Positions 63,931 through 64,000 of a stretch of DNA of 64,000 nucleotides are shown here, piece after piece; positions within the stretch are counted from its first letter, which is position 1, and every line of letters starts with the position of its first letter. The position numbers were made by a program, and so were the translations under genes. The notes below the pieces were generated by a model. That model worked only from the letters and a program-made list of their open reading frames with translations. It was not told the DNA's origin and searched no databases. The DNA is from Metellina segmentata (lineage: Eukaryota > Arthropoda > Arachnida > Araneae > Tetragnathidae): NCBI GenBank assembly GCA_947359465.1, contig OX375879.1, forward strand, positions 92,925,078 through 92,989,077, given 5' to 3'.

Positions 63931-64000
63931 TCTTCTTCGCGGAAATGTAACGTAAAACGTCCTTGGTGACACTCTTTGTGACGTCATGGCCGGAAAGTTC

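Overview
This window looks like intergenic or repeat-rich DNA from an arthropod nuclear genome, most likely a chelicerate such as a spider. That is an inference from the transposon and SINE mix, not from a marker gene. It is strongly AT-rich. I find no host protein-coding gene, rRNA, CRISPR or operon-like layout. Almost everything recognisable is a mobile element, a relic of one, or a tandem array grown from one. The only long intact reading frame is a 358-residue DDE transposase (56668-57744, minus strand) inside a 1,503-bp transposon with near-identical 120-bp terminal inverted repeats.

Region by region. 1-8 kb: AT-rich DNA, a tRNA-like SINE head, an internally deleted Tc1 element (3096-3613), a four-copy diverged 160-bp repeat, a decayed Mutator-like transposase (5395-6265, minus) and a SINE-B copy. 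8-14.4 kb: nine 262/266-bp satellite units, a LINE RNase H relic, a Tc1 element whose catalytic exon expanded to exactly ten 149-bp units, and a decayed mariner with a duplicated N-terminus. 14.4-22 kb: old repeats, a roughly 318-bp triplication and a 28-bp minisatellite with 336-bp higher-order period. 22.6-31 kb: a core-deleted mariner, SINEs (one full length, one inverted dimer), a core-deleted Tc1, a 765-bp foldback with TTA target duplications and a possible retrotransposon primer-binding site. 31-44 kb: diverged duplications, a Tigger relic, a 300-bp inverted LTR-like pair 2.6 kb apart and a Helitron-like element. 44.7-51.4 kb: two large satellites (nine 433-bp units; eleven 192-bp units in a five-unit higher-order pattern). 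51.4-64 kb: a hAT relic split by a SINE with 14-bp target duplication, further SINE dimers, the intact DD41D transposon, a Tigger MITE with a paralogous empty site, and a second copy of the Tc1 family seen at 3 kb.

The unifying feature is one tRNA-derived SINE family of about 328 bp (called SINE-A here). At least fourteen copies or fragments are visible, and part of its 3' half lies inside the repeat unit of all three large satellites (262, 433 and 192 bp). The 149-bp array arose the same way from a Tc1 coding segment. At two arrays the outer boundaries carry short matching sequences, suggesting microhomology-seeded tandem duplication followed by unequal exchange. No genes act together in a pathway here; the interest lies in how transposon pieces become satellites, foldbacks and core-deleted non-autonomous elements.
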